From positions 1 through 6,762 of the forward strand of contig JAITWC010000068.1 in NCBI GenBank assembly GCA_031285485.1: a stretch of 6,762 nt of DNA, given 5' to 3'. Numbering within the stretch: position 1 is the first letter of the stretch; every line of letters begins with the position of its first letter. Source of the stretch: Alistipes sp. Lineage in GTDB: Bacteria; Bacteroidota; Bacteroidia; Bacteroidales; Rikenellaceae. The translations under genes and the position numbers were made by a program. This document shows positions 1-6,729 of the stretch, one piece after another. The notes under the pieces are model-generated. The model was not told where the DNA came from and searched no databases. It saw only the letters and a list, made by a program, of their open reading frames with translations.

Positions 1-94
1 CAAGCCACATGAAGCGCACGTCGTTAGCCACGAACTCCTCGATACGGCGCGAGGAGCAGGTGTTGCGCAGGCAGGCGTAGATGATATGCCAAAA
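1..94 (-). pseudogene. 5'-truncated IS1182-like transposase fragment (DUF772-type N-terminal region), runs off the left edge
   Basis: Reading the minus strand from 88 down to 2 gives a frame with the run YACLRNTCSSRRIEEF (codons 79 to 32) followed by VANDVRFMWL (31 to 2). From memory this matches the 'YAYL..SSRKIE......I.FMWL' block of the N-terminal domain of IS1182/IS5-group transposases. In the full protein this block lies several dozen residues from the start. Here the frame is closed just upstream by TGA at 95-97, and the usual preceding residues (a 'HPKML'-like stretch) are absent. There is no start codon before the homology, so the fragment is 5'-truncated and probably a remnant. The rest lies outside the window, so its length and any further damage cannot be judged. 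No terminal inverted repeat is visible at the break. The family call rests on a short motif. Confidence 0.6.
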
Positions 95-109
95 TCACAA
101 ATAGACTAC

Positions 110-160
110 AAAAAAAAGAGCCTGTCTAATCGCGTTTTGAGACAGGTTCTCCTTTTTTTT
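110..160 (-). terminator. Bidirectional rho-independent terminator after carB
   Basis: CCTGTCT (121-127) and AGACAGG (140-146) form a perfect 7-bp stem around a 12-nt loop. A GAG/CTC pair outside it (118-120 with 149-151) can extend the stem past a small bulge. Eight A (110-117) on the left give a U-run for minus-strand transcripts, and eight T (153-160) on the right give one for plus-strand transcripts. The stem begins about 25 bases after the carB stop, which fits the end of the carAB transcript. It would also stop plus-strand transcription arriving from the left. Confidence 0.85.
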
Positions 161-171
161 AACATTCATCT

Positions 172-3100
172 CTAATATTCGTCCCAAGCTTTGATCTTGA
201 TGTCGGCCGGGGAGAGGCGAGTGATCGCGTCGACGTAGGCGCTCGCGAGGCGGGCGTTAGTTATCAGCGGCACGTTGAAGTCGATGGCACTGCGGCGGAT
301 CGTGTAGTCGTTGCTCAGTTCGGCCGCCGAGAGGTCTTTGGGGATGTTGATTACCAGATCGACCTTGCGCTCCTTGATGTAGTCGAGCGTGTTGGGTTTG
401 GCGGGGCTGTCGGGCCAGTTTAGCACTTCGGCCGCGATGCCGTTCTGCGCGAGGTAGTCGGCCGTGCCCTTCGTTGCAAAGAGGTTGAAGCCTTTCGCGG
501 CGAGCGAACGCGCTGCGGGCAGCAGGTCGGCTTTGGTGCGGGCGTCGCCGGTCGACAGAAGAATGTTCTTCTCGGGGATCGCGTAACCAACCGAGATCAT
601 CGACTTCAGAATAGCCTCGGAGTAGTCGTCGCCCAAGCAACCTACCTCGCCCGTCGACGCCATCTCGACGCCGAGCACCGGATCGGTTTTCTGCAACCGC
701 GAGAATGAGAACTGCGGAGCCTTGATGCCCACATAGTCGAGTTCGAAGGCCGACTTGTGAGGAATCTCGACCTCCTGGCCGAGCATAACTTTGGTGGCTA
801 TCTCGATAAAATTGACTTTCAGAACTTTCGACACGAACGGGAACGAACGCGAGGCCCGAAGGTTGCACTCGATCACTTTGATGTCGTTGTTCTTGGCCAT
901 AAGTTGCATGTTGAACGGGCCGGTGATTTGGAGGCCGCGCGCAACTTCGCGTGCGATCTTCTTGACTCGGCGCATAGTCTCGACATACATCTTCTGCGCC
1001 GGGAACACCATCGTCGCGTCGCCCGAGTGGACGCCCGCGTACTCGACGTGTTCCGATATTGCGTAGATCACCACTTCGCCGTCGCGTGCCACGGCGTCGA
1101 TCTCGATCTCCTTGGCGTGGGTCAGGTACTCTGTTACCACTACCGGATGCTGTTTCGAAACGTTTGTGGCGAGAGTGAGGAAGTGTTCGAGTTCGCCCCT
1201 GTTCGACACGACGTTCATCGCCGCGCCGCTCAGCACGTAAGAGGGACGGATCAGTAGAGGGAAGCCCACCTCGTCAGCGAACTTGTAGATATCATCGAGC
1301 GAAGTCAGCTCCTTCCAGCGCGGCTGGTCGATACCCAACTCGTCGCACATTGACGAAAATTTGTGCCTGTCTTCGGCCCTGTCGATGTTTACGGCGGTGG
1401 TGCCTAACAGCGGCACGTTATTGGCATATAGCCTCATGGCGAGGTTGTTAGGTATCTGGCCGCCCATCGAAACCACAACTCCGCTCGGCACCTCAAGGTC
1501 GGTAATATCCAAAACCCTTTCGAGCGTCAGTTCGTCGAAATAGAGTCTGTCCGACATGTCGTAGTCGGTCGACACCGTCTCGGGGTTGTAGTTGATTATG
1601 ATTGACCGCAGGCCACTCTTGCGGATCGTAGCGGCGGCGTTGACCGAACACCAGTCGAACTCGACGGACGACCCGATGCGGTAGGCGCCCGAACCGAGCA
1701 CCACAACACTTTGGCCGTCGCGAGCGAAGTCGATGTCGTGCGCCGTGCCGTTGTAGGTGACGTATAGGTAGTTCGTCGACGCCGGATACTCCGCCGCGAG
1801 CGTGTCAATGCGCTTAATAACCGGGGTTATACCGCGGATCTTGCGGTGGGTGCGCACGGCTGCCACCTCGCACTCCATGTCACCGTCTTTAGGCTTGAGC
1901 ACTTCGCGGGCAATCTGAAAGTCGCTGAAACCGCGTTGCTTGGCCTCCAATATCAGGGCGTCGGGCACGTCTGCGAGTTTGTTGTACCCGCCGAGTTCGT
2001 TGTCGAGGCGAATGATGTATTCGAGGCGGTGGAGGAACCAGCGGTCGATCTTCGTCAGTTCGAAAATGCGGTCGACCGTGTAGCCTGCCTTGAAGGCGTT
2101 GGCGAGGTGGAAGATGCGTTTGTCGGTGGGTTTTGTGAGCGCCTCGTCGAGGTCGGCCACGGCGAGCTCCTTGTTGGCCACGAAACCGTGCATTCCCTGA
2201 CCGATCATCCTCAGCCCCTTCTGCATACACTCCTCGAAGTTGCGGCCGATGGCCATCACTTCGCCGACCGACTTCATACTGCTGCCGAGTTCGCGCGACA
2301 CGTCCTTGAACTTGCCGAGGTCCCAGCGCGGTATTTTACAGACAACATAGTCGAGCGCCGGTTCGAAGAAGGCGGTGGTGGTTTTGGTCACCGAGTTCTT
2401 CAGTTCGTGCAGGCCGTAACCCAGACCCACCTTCGCAGCCACGAAAGCGAGTGGGAATCCGGTGGCCTTCGATGCCAAAGCGGACGAACGCGAAAGGCGG
2501 GCGTTGACCTCGATCACAACGTAGTCCTCGCTGTAAGGGTCGAGCGCGAACTGAACGTTGCACTCGCCCACGACGCCCACGTGGCGGATGATGCGGATCG
2601 CAATAGCACGAAGTTTGTTCGCCTCGGTGTTGCTAAGCGTCTGCACCGGAGCCACAACGATACTCTCGCCCGTGTGGATGCCCAGTGGGTCGAAGTTCTC
2701 CATGTTACACACCGTAATGCAGTTGTCGAAACGGTCGCGCATCACTTCGTACTCGATCTCCTTCCAGCCCTTGAGCGATTTTTCGACAAGTATCTGTGGC
2801 GAGTAGGTGAATGCCTTGCGCGAGAGGGCATCGAGTTCGGCCTCGTCGTTCGCGAATCCACTGCCCAAACCTCCCAACGTGTAGGCCGGGCGGACGATAA
2901 TGGGGTAGCCCAACCCGGTGGCGACCGCCTTGGCGTCTTCCACCGTCGTTACGGCCTTACTCTTGATCGTCTTGACACCGATCTCATCTAACTTCTTTAC
3001 GAATATGTCGCGGTCTTCGGTGTCGATGATCGACTGAGCCGGAGTCCCGAGTACTTCCACATTATACTTTTCGAGCACGCCGCTCTCGTACAGAGCCACA

Positions 3101-3393
3101 CCGCAGTTCAGCGCCGTCTGCCCGCCAAACGCTAACAGGATGCCGTCTGGCTTTTCGCGGGCGATTACTTTCTCGACATATTCGGGCGTCACTGGCAGAA
3201 AGTAAACCCGGTCGGCAATGTTCTCCGAAGTCTGAATCGTGGCGATGTTGGGATTGATGAGGACGGTTTTTATTCCCTCCTCTTTCAGGGCTTTGAGCGC
3301 TTGGCTGCCCGAGTAATCGAACTCTCCCGCCTCGCCAATCTTCAGCGCGCCCGAGCCTAAAAGTACTACTTTTTTGATATTATTTTGTGCCAT
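172..3393 (-). CDS. carB: Carbamoyl phosphate synthetase large subunit
   Basis: Makes carbamoyl phosphate from bicarbonate, ammonia and two ATP in the cytoplasm, for pyrimidine and arginine synthesis, together with CarA. The protein has 1073 residues, the same as E. coli CarB. Approximate layout by analogy: first ATP-grasp half (carboxyphosphate synthesis) 1-403, oligomerisation region 404-553, second ATP-grasp half (carbamate phosphorylation) 554-936, MGS-like allosteric domain 937-1073. ATP and metal residues are present in both halves: R128, R168, E295, N297, R299 and R676, R716, E842, N844, R846. Blocks such as RPSYVLSGAAMNVV (716-729) and ECNLRASRSFPFVSK (842-856) resemble eukaryotic CPS more than E. 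coli CarB, which I recall as usual for Bacteroidetes. The ATG lies inside the end of carA (14-base overlap) without a visible Shine-Dalgarno sequence, suggesting translational coupling. No frameshift or missing catalytic residue was seen. Confidence 0.98.
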   Translation of the reverse strand: MAQNNIKKVVLLGSGALKIGEAGEFDYSGSQALKALKEEGIKTVLINPNIATIQTSENIADRVYFLPVTPEYVEKVIAREKPDGILLAFGGQTALNCGVALYESGVLEKYNVEVLGTPAQSIIDTEDRDIFVKKLDEIGVKTIKSKAVTTVEDAKAVATGLGYPIIVRPAYTLGGLGSGFANDEAELDALSRKAFTYSPQILVEKSLKGWKEIEYEVMRDRFDNCITVCNMENFDPLGIHTGESIVVAPVQTLSNTEANKLRAIAIRIIRHVGVVGECNVQFALDPYSEDYVVIEVNARLSRSSALASKATGFPLAFVAAKVGLGYGLHELKNSVTKTTTAFFEPALDYVVCKIPRWDLGKFKDVSRELGSSMKSVGEVMAIGRNFEECMQKGLRMIGQGMHGFVANKELAVADLDEALTKPTDKRIFHLANAFKAGYTVDRIFELTKIDRWFLHRLEYIIRLDNELGGYNKLADVPDALILEAKQRGFSDFQIAREVLKPKDGDMECEVAAVRTHRKIRGITPVIKRIDTLAAEYPASTNYLYVTYNGTAHDIDFARDGQSVVVLGSGAYRIGSSVEFDWCSVNAAATIRKSGLRSIIINYNPETVSTDYDMSDRLYFDELTLERVLDITDLEVPSGVVVSMGGQIPNNLAMRLYANNVPLLGTTAVNIDRAEDRHKFSSMCDELGIDQPRWKELTSLDDIYKFADEVGFPLLIRPSYVLSGAAMNVVSNRGELEHFLTLATNVSKQHPVVVTEYLTHAKEIEIDAVARDGEVVIYAISEHVEYAGVHSGDATMVFPAQKMYVETMRRVKKIAREVARGLQITGPFNMQLMAKNNDIKVIECNLRASRSFPFVSKVLKVNFIEIATKVMLGQEVEIPHKSAFELDYVGIKAPQFSFSRLQKTDPVLGVEMASTGEVGCLGDDYSEAILKSMISVGYAIPEKNILLSTGDARTKADLLPAARSLAAKGFNLFATKGTADYLAQNGIAAEVLNWPDSPAKPNTLDYIKERKVDLVINIPKDLSAAELSNDYTIRRSAIDFNVPLITNARLASAYVDAITRLSPADIKIKAWDEY

Positions 3394-4450
3394 TGTGTTT
3401 GCGGATTGAGGTTATGAAATCGTCGTATATCGCGTCGGCTTCCTCGGGGTGGTTGGTAGCCTCTGGTTGCCAGGCTATGGCGCTGAACGGCTTGGTACTG
3501 TGGCTGATGCCCTCGGTGCTGCCGTCGTTGAGGTTGGTGTACCAAACCTTCCAGCCCGTCGGGAGCGTTTTCTCATCGACTGCCCAAGAGTGGTTTTGGT
3601 TCGTGATGACAGCGTTGTCGGTGCCGACTTCGAGTACGGGTTGGTTCTGGCTGCGGTGGCTGTGGTCGAGTTTTTTGATCTTAGCTCCCGCCGCGAGTGC
3701 GAGCAGTTTGTCGCCGCCGCACACCCCGAACACGGGTTTGCCTTTTTCGAGTGCGCGTGCAACATTTGCCGCCGCGGGGCTCGGGTCACCGGGTGCGTCC
3801 ACCAGCATGAGGCCGTCCCACTCGTGAGTCGACAGGTCGACGTTCCAAGGCAGGCGCAGGACTTTTACTCCGCGGCGGATGAGGCTGCGGATCACGTTGT
3901 TACGCACACCCGTGTCGAGCAGGGCGATGGTCGGATTACCTCCCTCGTTGTAGACCATAGGCTCTTTGGTGCTCACCTCGGCTATACGGTCGGATGGTTC
4001 GGGTTTCATTTTGGCACCTTCGATGGTGATGGTGCCTCTTTGTTCGCCCTTTTCACGCAGGTGCTGGGCGAGGGCGCGGGTGTCGATCCCGCAGATTGCC
4101 GGAACTTCACTGGCTCGGAGCCAGTCGCCCAAACTATCGACCGCGTTCCAGTGGCTGTACTCGTCGGAGTAGTCGGTAACTACGAGACCCGCGATCTGCA
4201 TCTTCTCGGACTCGAAGTTGAGGAGCAGGTCGTCCTCGATTTCACGTGGCGGCACACCGTAGTTGCCAGTCAGGGGATAGGTCAGAACCACTATCTTGCC
4301 CTTCATGCCCGGGTCGGAAAACAACTCGGGGTAGCCGATCATAGAGGTATTAAAAACAACTTCTCCCTGTACCGACATTTCGGCACCGAAGGAGAAGCCC
4401 ACAAATTTTGTTCCGTCTTCGAGGGACAGAACGGCTGCATTTTTCAACAT
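3380..4450 (-). CDS. carA: Carbamoyl phosphate synthetase small subunit with a degenerate glutaminase site
   Basis: Small-subunit partner of CarB. The family hydrolyses glutamine and channels ammonia to the large subunit. The protein has 356 residues against 382 in E. coli. The N-terminal small-chain domain (about 1-150) has the family block GEVVFNTSMIGY (29-40) and SHWNAVDSLGDW (99-110). A class I glutamine amidotransferase domain follows (about 173-350). The nucleophile C244 is kept, in VCGGDKLLALAAGAK where E. coli has CLGHQ. E330, N286 and G221 are also kept. The catalytic His is replaced by Q328 (AWQPEA instead of xxHPEA). Other replacements, in E. coli numbering, are S47 to G48, G241 to A219, L270 to G245, H272 to D247, Q273 to K248, G313 to S288 and F314 to W289. 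The frame is intact and codon use is like carB, so this is a maintained protein and not a decaying gene. I infer weak or absent glutaminase activity, with a structural role supporting an ammonia-using CarB. Identity as carA is sure; its activity is not. Confidence 0.96.
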   Translation of the reverse strand: MLKNAAVLSLEDGTKFVGFSFGAEMSVQGEVVFNTSMIGYPELFSDPGMKGKIVVLTYPLTGNYGVPPREIEDDLLLNFESEKMQIAGLVVTDYSDEYSHWNAVDSLGDWLRASEVPAICGIDTRALAQHLREKGEQRGTITIEGAKMKPEPSDRIAEVSTKEPMVYNEGGNPTIALLDTGVRNNVIRSLIRRGVKVLRLPWNVDLSTHEWDGLMLVDAPGDPSPAAANVARALEKGKPVFGVCGGDKLLALAAGAKIKKLDHSHRSQNQPVLEVGTDNAVITNQNHSWAVDEKTLPTGWKVWYTNLNDGSTEGISHSTKPFSAIAWQPEATNHPEEADAIYDDFITSIRKHNGTK

Positions 4451-4452
4451 TT

Positions 4453-4474
4453 TCTCAGAATGAATTTTCTGAGA
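4453..4474 (-). promoter_or_regulatory. Perfect inverted repeat in the carA leader
   Basis: TCTCAGAA (4453-4460) and TTCTGAGA (4467-4474) are exact reverse complements around a 6-base spacer. The repeat ends two bases before the carA ATG and starts two bases after the proposed -7 box. It could be an operator over the transcription start, or a leader hairpin that partly covers the ribosome-binding region. No regulator is recognised and pairing is A/T-rich at the loop, so function is unproven. Confidence 0.45.
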
Positions 4475-4476
4475 TG

Positions 4477-4484
4477 CAAAGCTA
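4477..4484 (-). promoter_or_regulatory. Putative carAB promoter -7 box (TAnnTTTG)
   Basis: The minus strand reads TAGCTTTG here, an exact match to the Bacteroidetes -7 consensus TAnnTTTG. It sits 26 bases before the carA start codon, in an AT-rich stretch. No clear TTTG-type -33 box is seen at the usual distance of about 19-22 bases upstream, so the call rests on the -7 match and position alone. It would give a very short leader carrying the inverted repeat at 4453-4474. Confidence 0.5.
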
Positions 4485-4587
4485 CGGAGAAATTACGGAT
4501 TTGAATTATGAATTGTGATTTTTTTTTCCAACCACCGAAAAACGGAGCAAAGTGTCTGTGTTTCGATAGCATTAGGTGGATTGGGCA

Positions 4588-4833
4588 ACGGAGCCTTCCC
4601 CGGAACTTTTTGAAGGCTTCGTAGGGCTACGGAGCCTCGCCGGAACTTTTTTGGAGCCTTCGTAGGCCTACGGAGCCTTGCCCGGAACTTTTTGGAGCCT
4701 TCGTAGGCCTACGGAGCCTTCCCCGGAACTTTTTGGAGCCTTCGTAGGCCTACGGAGCCTTGCCCGGAACTTTTTGAAGCCTTCGTAGCCCTACGGAGCC
4801 TTCCCCGGAACTTTTTGGGGCCTTCGTAGCCCT
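4588..4833. repeat. Tandem array of six 41-bp repeats between carA and pckA
   Basis: Six contiguous 41-bp units start at 4588, 4629, 4670, 4711, 4752 and 4793. Each reads ACGGAGCCTT, a short C/G-rich stretch with CCGG, AACTTTTT, a GGAGCCTTCGTAG-like end and CCT or GCT. Units differ at only a few positions. Units 3-4 and 5-6 alternate TTGCCC and TTCCCC, which suggests duplication of an 82-bp pair. Every junction between units carries CGTAG and CTACG around two variable bases, giving a small palindrome; where the centre is GC the 12-bp sequence is fully symmetric. The unit length is not a multiple of three, so the array does not encode a repeated peptide in one frame. There are no spacers, so it is not CRISPR. 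The sequence resembles an intergenic minisatellite or a repeat family of the host; its role is unknown. Confidence 0.95.
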
Positions 4834-5007
4834 GCGAACCGCCCGAGGCGGCGGCGCAGCCTGTGCCCTGCAAAACGGCGACCGTAACTCCTTTTTTCAC
4901 TGTTCTTGTCCATCTCCCAAAGTTAAGATTTGTTTCTCTGTCTTAAACTCTTTGCGCGGGCCAAGGCAGGAACTCCACACTCCAGGTACATTTTTCAGGG
5001 AATACAG
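4834..5007. other. Intergenic stretch with no recognised gene; weak promoter-like box on the minus strand
   Basis: I recognise no protein or RNA gene here. On the minus strand TAACTTTG (4918-4925) matches the TAnnTTTG -7 consensus, with TTTA 18 bases upstream as a poor -33 match. It could start a transcript that runs through the tandem array towards carA. Just after it, an ATG at 4913 opens a 40-codon, arginine-rich frame that ends with TAG at 4791 inside the array. Nothing shows that this frame is translated. A GC-rich hairpin CCGCC/GGCGG (4839-4851) has no T-run and is not a terminator. Confidence 0.3.
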
Positions 5008-5045
5008 AAAAATCGCCAAGTCCAATTCCCGGACTTGGCGATTTT
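5008..5045 (-). terminator. Rho-independent terminator downstream of pckA
   Basis: AAAATCGCCAAGTCC (5009-5023) and GGACTTGGCGATTTT (5031-5045) form a perfect 15-bp stem with a 7-base loop. On the minus strand the stem ends in five T, as expected for a terminator of pckA, whose stop codon is about 95 bases upstream. The plus-strand side has four T, so it may also act weakly in that direction. Smaller hairpins between it and pckA (5073-5098 and 5103-5116) lack a good T-run. Confidence 0.85.
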
Positions 5046-5139
5046 GAATGTTATTGACTTGTGAACGATAATCTGAAAAACAAAAGTGGTCTTTTCAGTA
5101 CCCTCTCTTCCGAGAGCGTTTTTCTATTGAGCCGCACAA

Positions 5140-6729
5140 TCAGAGTTTCGGGCCGGCGGGGATGAGGGCTTTGCCTTCGGGGGTGTCGGTGTACTGTTCG
5201 AAGTTCTTGATGTACTTCGAACCGAGCGACCGGGCCTTCTCTTCCCACTGCGCAACATCTGCATAAGTCTGACGCGGGTCGAGGATGCCTTCCGAAACGT
5301 TCGCCAACTTGGTCGGAACCGTCAGATTGAGGATCGGAACGTGTGTCGTGGGCGCGCTGTTGATCGAACCGTCGATGATGGCGTCGATAATGGCGCGGGT
5401 GTCCTTGATCGAGATGCGTTTGCCGGTGCCGTTCCAACCCGTGTTCACGAGATAAGCGGTTGCGCCGTGTTCCTTCATCTTCTTGGAGAGGGTCGAGGCG
5501 TAGACGGTGGGGTGGAGCGTGAGGAACGCTTCGCCGAATGCGGGCGAGAACGACGGAACGGGCTCGGTGATGCCGCGTTCGGTGCCGGCCAGCTTCGAGG
5601 TGTAGCCGCACAGGAAGTGGTACTGCGCCTGTGCGTCGTCGAGGATCGAAACGGGGGGCAGAACGCCGAACGCATCGGCCGACAGGTAGATGATCTTCTT
5701 GGCGTGGCCCGCCTTGGAGGGGAGCACGATCTTGTTGATGAAGTAGATGGGGTACGAAACGCGGGTGTTCTCGGTCACGCTGCCGTCCGAGTAGTCGGGC
5801 GTGCCGTCCTCTTTGATAACGACGTTTTCGAGCAGCGCGTCGCGGCGGATAGCCCTCCAGATGTCGGGTTCGTTCTCAGCCGAGAGGTTGATGGTCTTGG
5901 CGTAGCATCCGCCCTCGTAGTTGAACACTCCGTTGTCGTCCCAGCCGTGTTCGTCGTCGCCGATAAGGTAGCGTTTCGGGTCGGCGCTGAGGGTGGTCTT
6001 GCCGGTTCCGCTGAGGCCGAAGAACACTGCGACGTCGCCCTTTTCGCCCACGTTGGCCGAGCAGTGCATCGAGGCCATGCCTTTGAGGGGCAGATAGTAG
6101 TTCATCATTGCGAACATACCCTTCTTCATTTCGCCACCGTACCATGTTCCGCCGATAATCTGCACTTTTTCGGTGAGGTTGAACATCACGAACACCTCGC
6201 TGTTGAGCCCCTGCTCTTTCCACTGCGGGTTTGTGACCTTCGAGCCGTTGAGGACAACGAAATCGGGTTCGCCGTAGTTTTCGAGTTCATAGTGACTGGG
6301 GCGGATGAACATGTTGGTCACGAAGTGGGCCTGCCACGCGACTTCCATGATGAAACGTACTTTCATGCGGGTGTCCTTGTTGGTGCCGCAGAAAGTATCC
6401 ACGACATAGAGTTTCTTGCTCGAAAGCTCTTTCTGGACGAGGTCCTTGCAATGGTTCCAAATGTCGGTCGAGACGGGTTTGTTGATCGTTCCGTCCCACC
6501 AGATGTGCTGGTCGCTGGTTGCGTCCTTCACGATGTAGCGGTCTTTGGGCGAGCGTCCGGTGAAGACGCCGGTTTTGACGGATACGGCTCCGGTGGTTGT
6601 TTCGACGCCCTTTTCGAATCCCGAGTTCTTCGGGTCGACTTCGGCTTTGTAGAGTTCCTCGTAGGAGGGGTTGTGGATCACTTCGACGGCGCCTGTGATG
6701 CCGTACCTGCTCAGATCGATCGTTGCCAT
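5140..6729 (-). CDS. pckA: Phosphoenolpyruvate carboxykinase (ATP)
   Basis: Interconverts oxaloacetate plus ATP with PEP, CO2 and ADP in the cytoplasm. In gut Bacteroidetes that ferment to succinate it is thought to work mainly in the CO2-fixing, ATP-forming direction; that direction is inferred, not seen. The 529 residues are close to the 535-540 usual for the ATP-dependent family. Signatures in order: TGRSPKDR (57-64, substrate arginine R59), YGGEMKKG (197-204, metal lysine), H222 as metal ligand, the P-loop GLSGTGKTTLSADP (238-251), GDDEHGW (257-263, metal aspartate D259), R323 in NTRVSYP, and the adenine-binding region GWNGTGKRISIKDTR (431-445). All expected catalytic residues are present. 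The start gives the usual N-terminus (LSRYGI) and follows an A-rich leader without a Shine-Dalgarno sequence. Only 33 upstream bases are in view, and no TAnnTTTG box is among them, so the promoter lies beyond the edge or differs. It forms its own transcription unit, closed by the hairpin at 5008-5045. Confidence 0.98.
   Translation of the reverse strand: MATIDLSRYGITGAVEVIHNPSYEELYKAEVDPKNSGFEKGVETTTGAVSVKTGVFTGRSPKDRYIVKDATSDQHIWWDGTINKPVSTDIWNHCKDLVQKELSSKKLYVVDTFCGTNKDTRMKVRFIMEVAWQAHFVTNMFIRPSHYELENYGEPDFVVLNGSKVTNPQWKEQGLNSEVFVMFNLTEKVQIIGGTWYGGEMKKGMFAMMNYYLPLKGMASMHCSANVGEKGDVAVFFGLSGTGKTTLSADPKRYLIGDDEHGWDDNGVFNYEGGCYAKTINLSAENEPDIWRAIRRDALLENVVIKEDGTPDYSDGSVTENTRVSYPIYFINKIVLPSKAGHAKKIIYLSADAFGVLPPVSILDDAQAQYHFLCGYTSKLAGTERGITEPVPSFSPAFGEAFLTLHPTVYASTLSKKMKEHGATAYLVNTGWNGTGKRISIKDTRAIIDAIIDGSINSAPTTHVPILNLTVPTKLANVSEGILDPRQTYADVAQWEEKARSLGSKYIKNFEQYTDTPEGKALIPAGPKL

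Noticed and set aside
1846..2991. Long plus-strand open frame of 381 codons opposite carB
   Set aside because: It lies fully antisense to intact carB, its His- and Val-rich translation matches no family I know, and such frames are common opposite GC-rich genes.
3449..4504. Plus-strand open frame of 351 codons opposite carA
   Set aside because: Mirror of the carA coding frame with no recognisable domain; carA is clearly the real gene.
4528..4584. Imperfect inverted repeat CCAACCACC / GGTGGATTGG
   Set aside because: The loop is 38 bases, one arm has a bulge, and on the minus strand it is followed by A and not T, so it does not look like a terminator; chance is likely.
4588..4833. CRISPR array
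   Set aside because: Units are directly adjacent without unique spacers and no cas gene is in view.
4709..4900. GTG-started 63-codon minus-strand frame running into the repeats
   Set aside because: The 41-bp unit shifts the frame at each copy, the start is GTG with no ribosome-binding support, and the peptide matches no known family.
4923..4991. 22-codon minus-strand frame just after the pckA terminator
   Set aside because: Very short, no promoter or ribosome-binding signal upstream, no similarity recognised.
5051..5611. 186-codon minus-strand frame overlapping the end of pckA
   Set aside because: An out-of-frame shadow of pckA with an Arg/His-rich translation and no recognisable domain.
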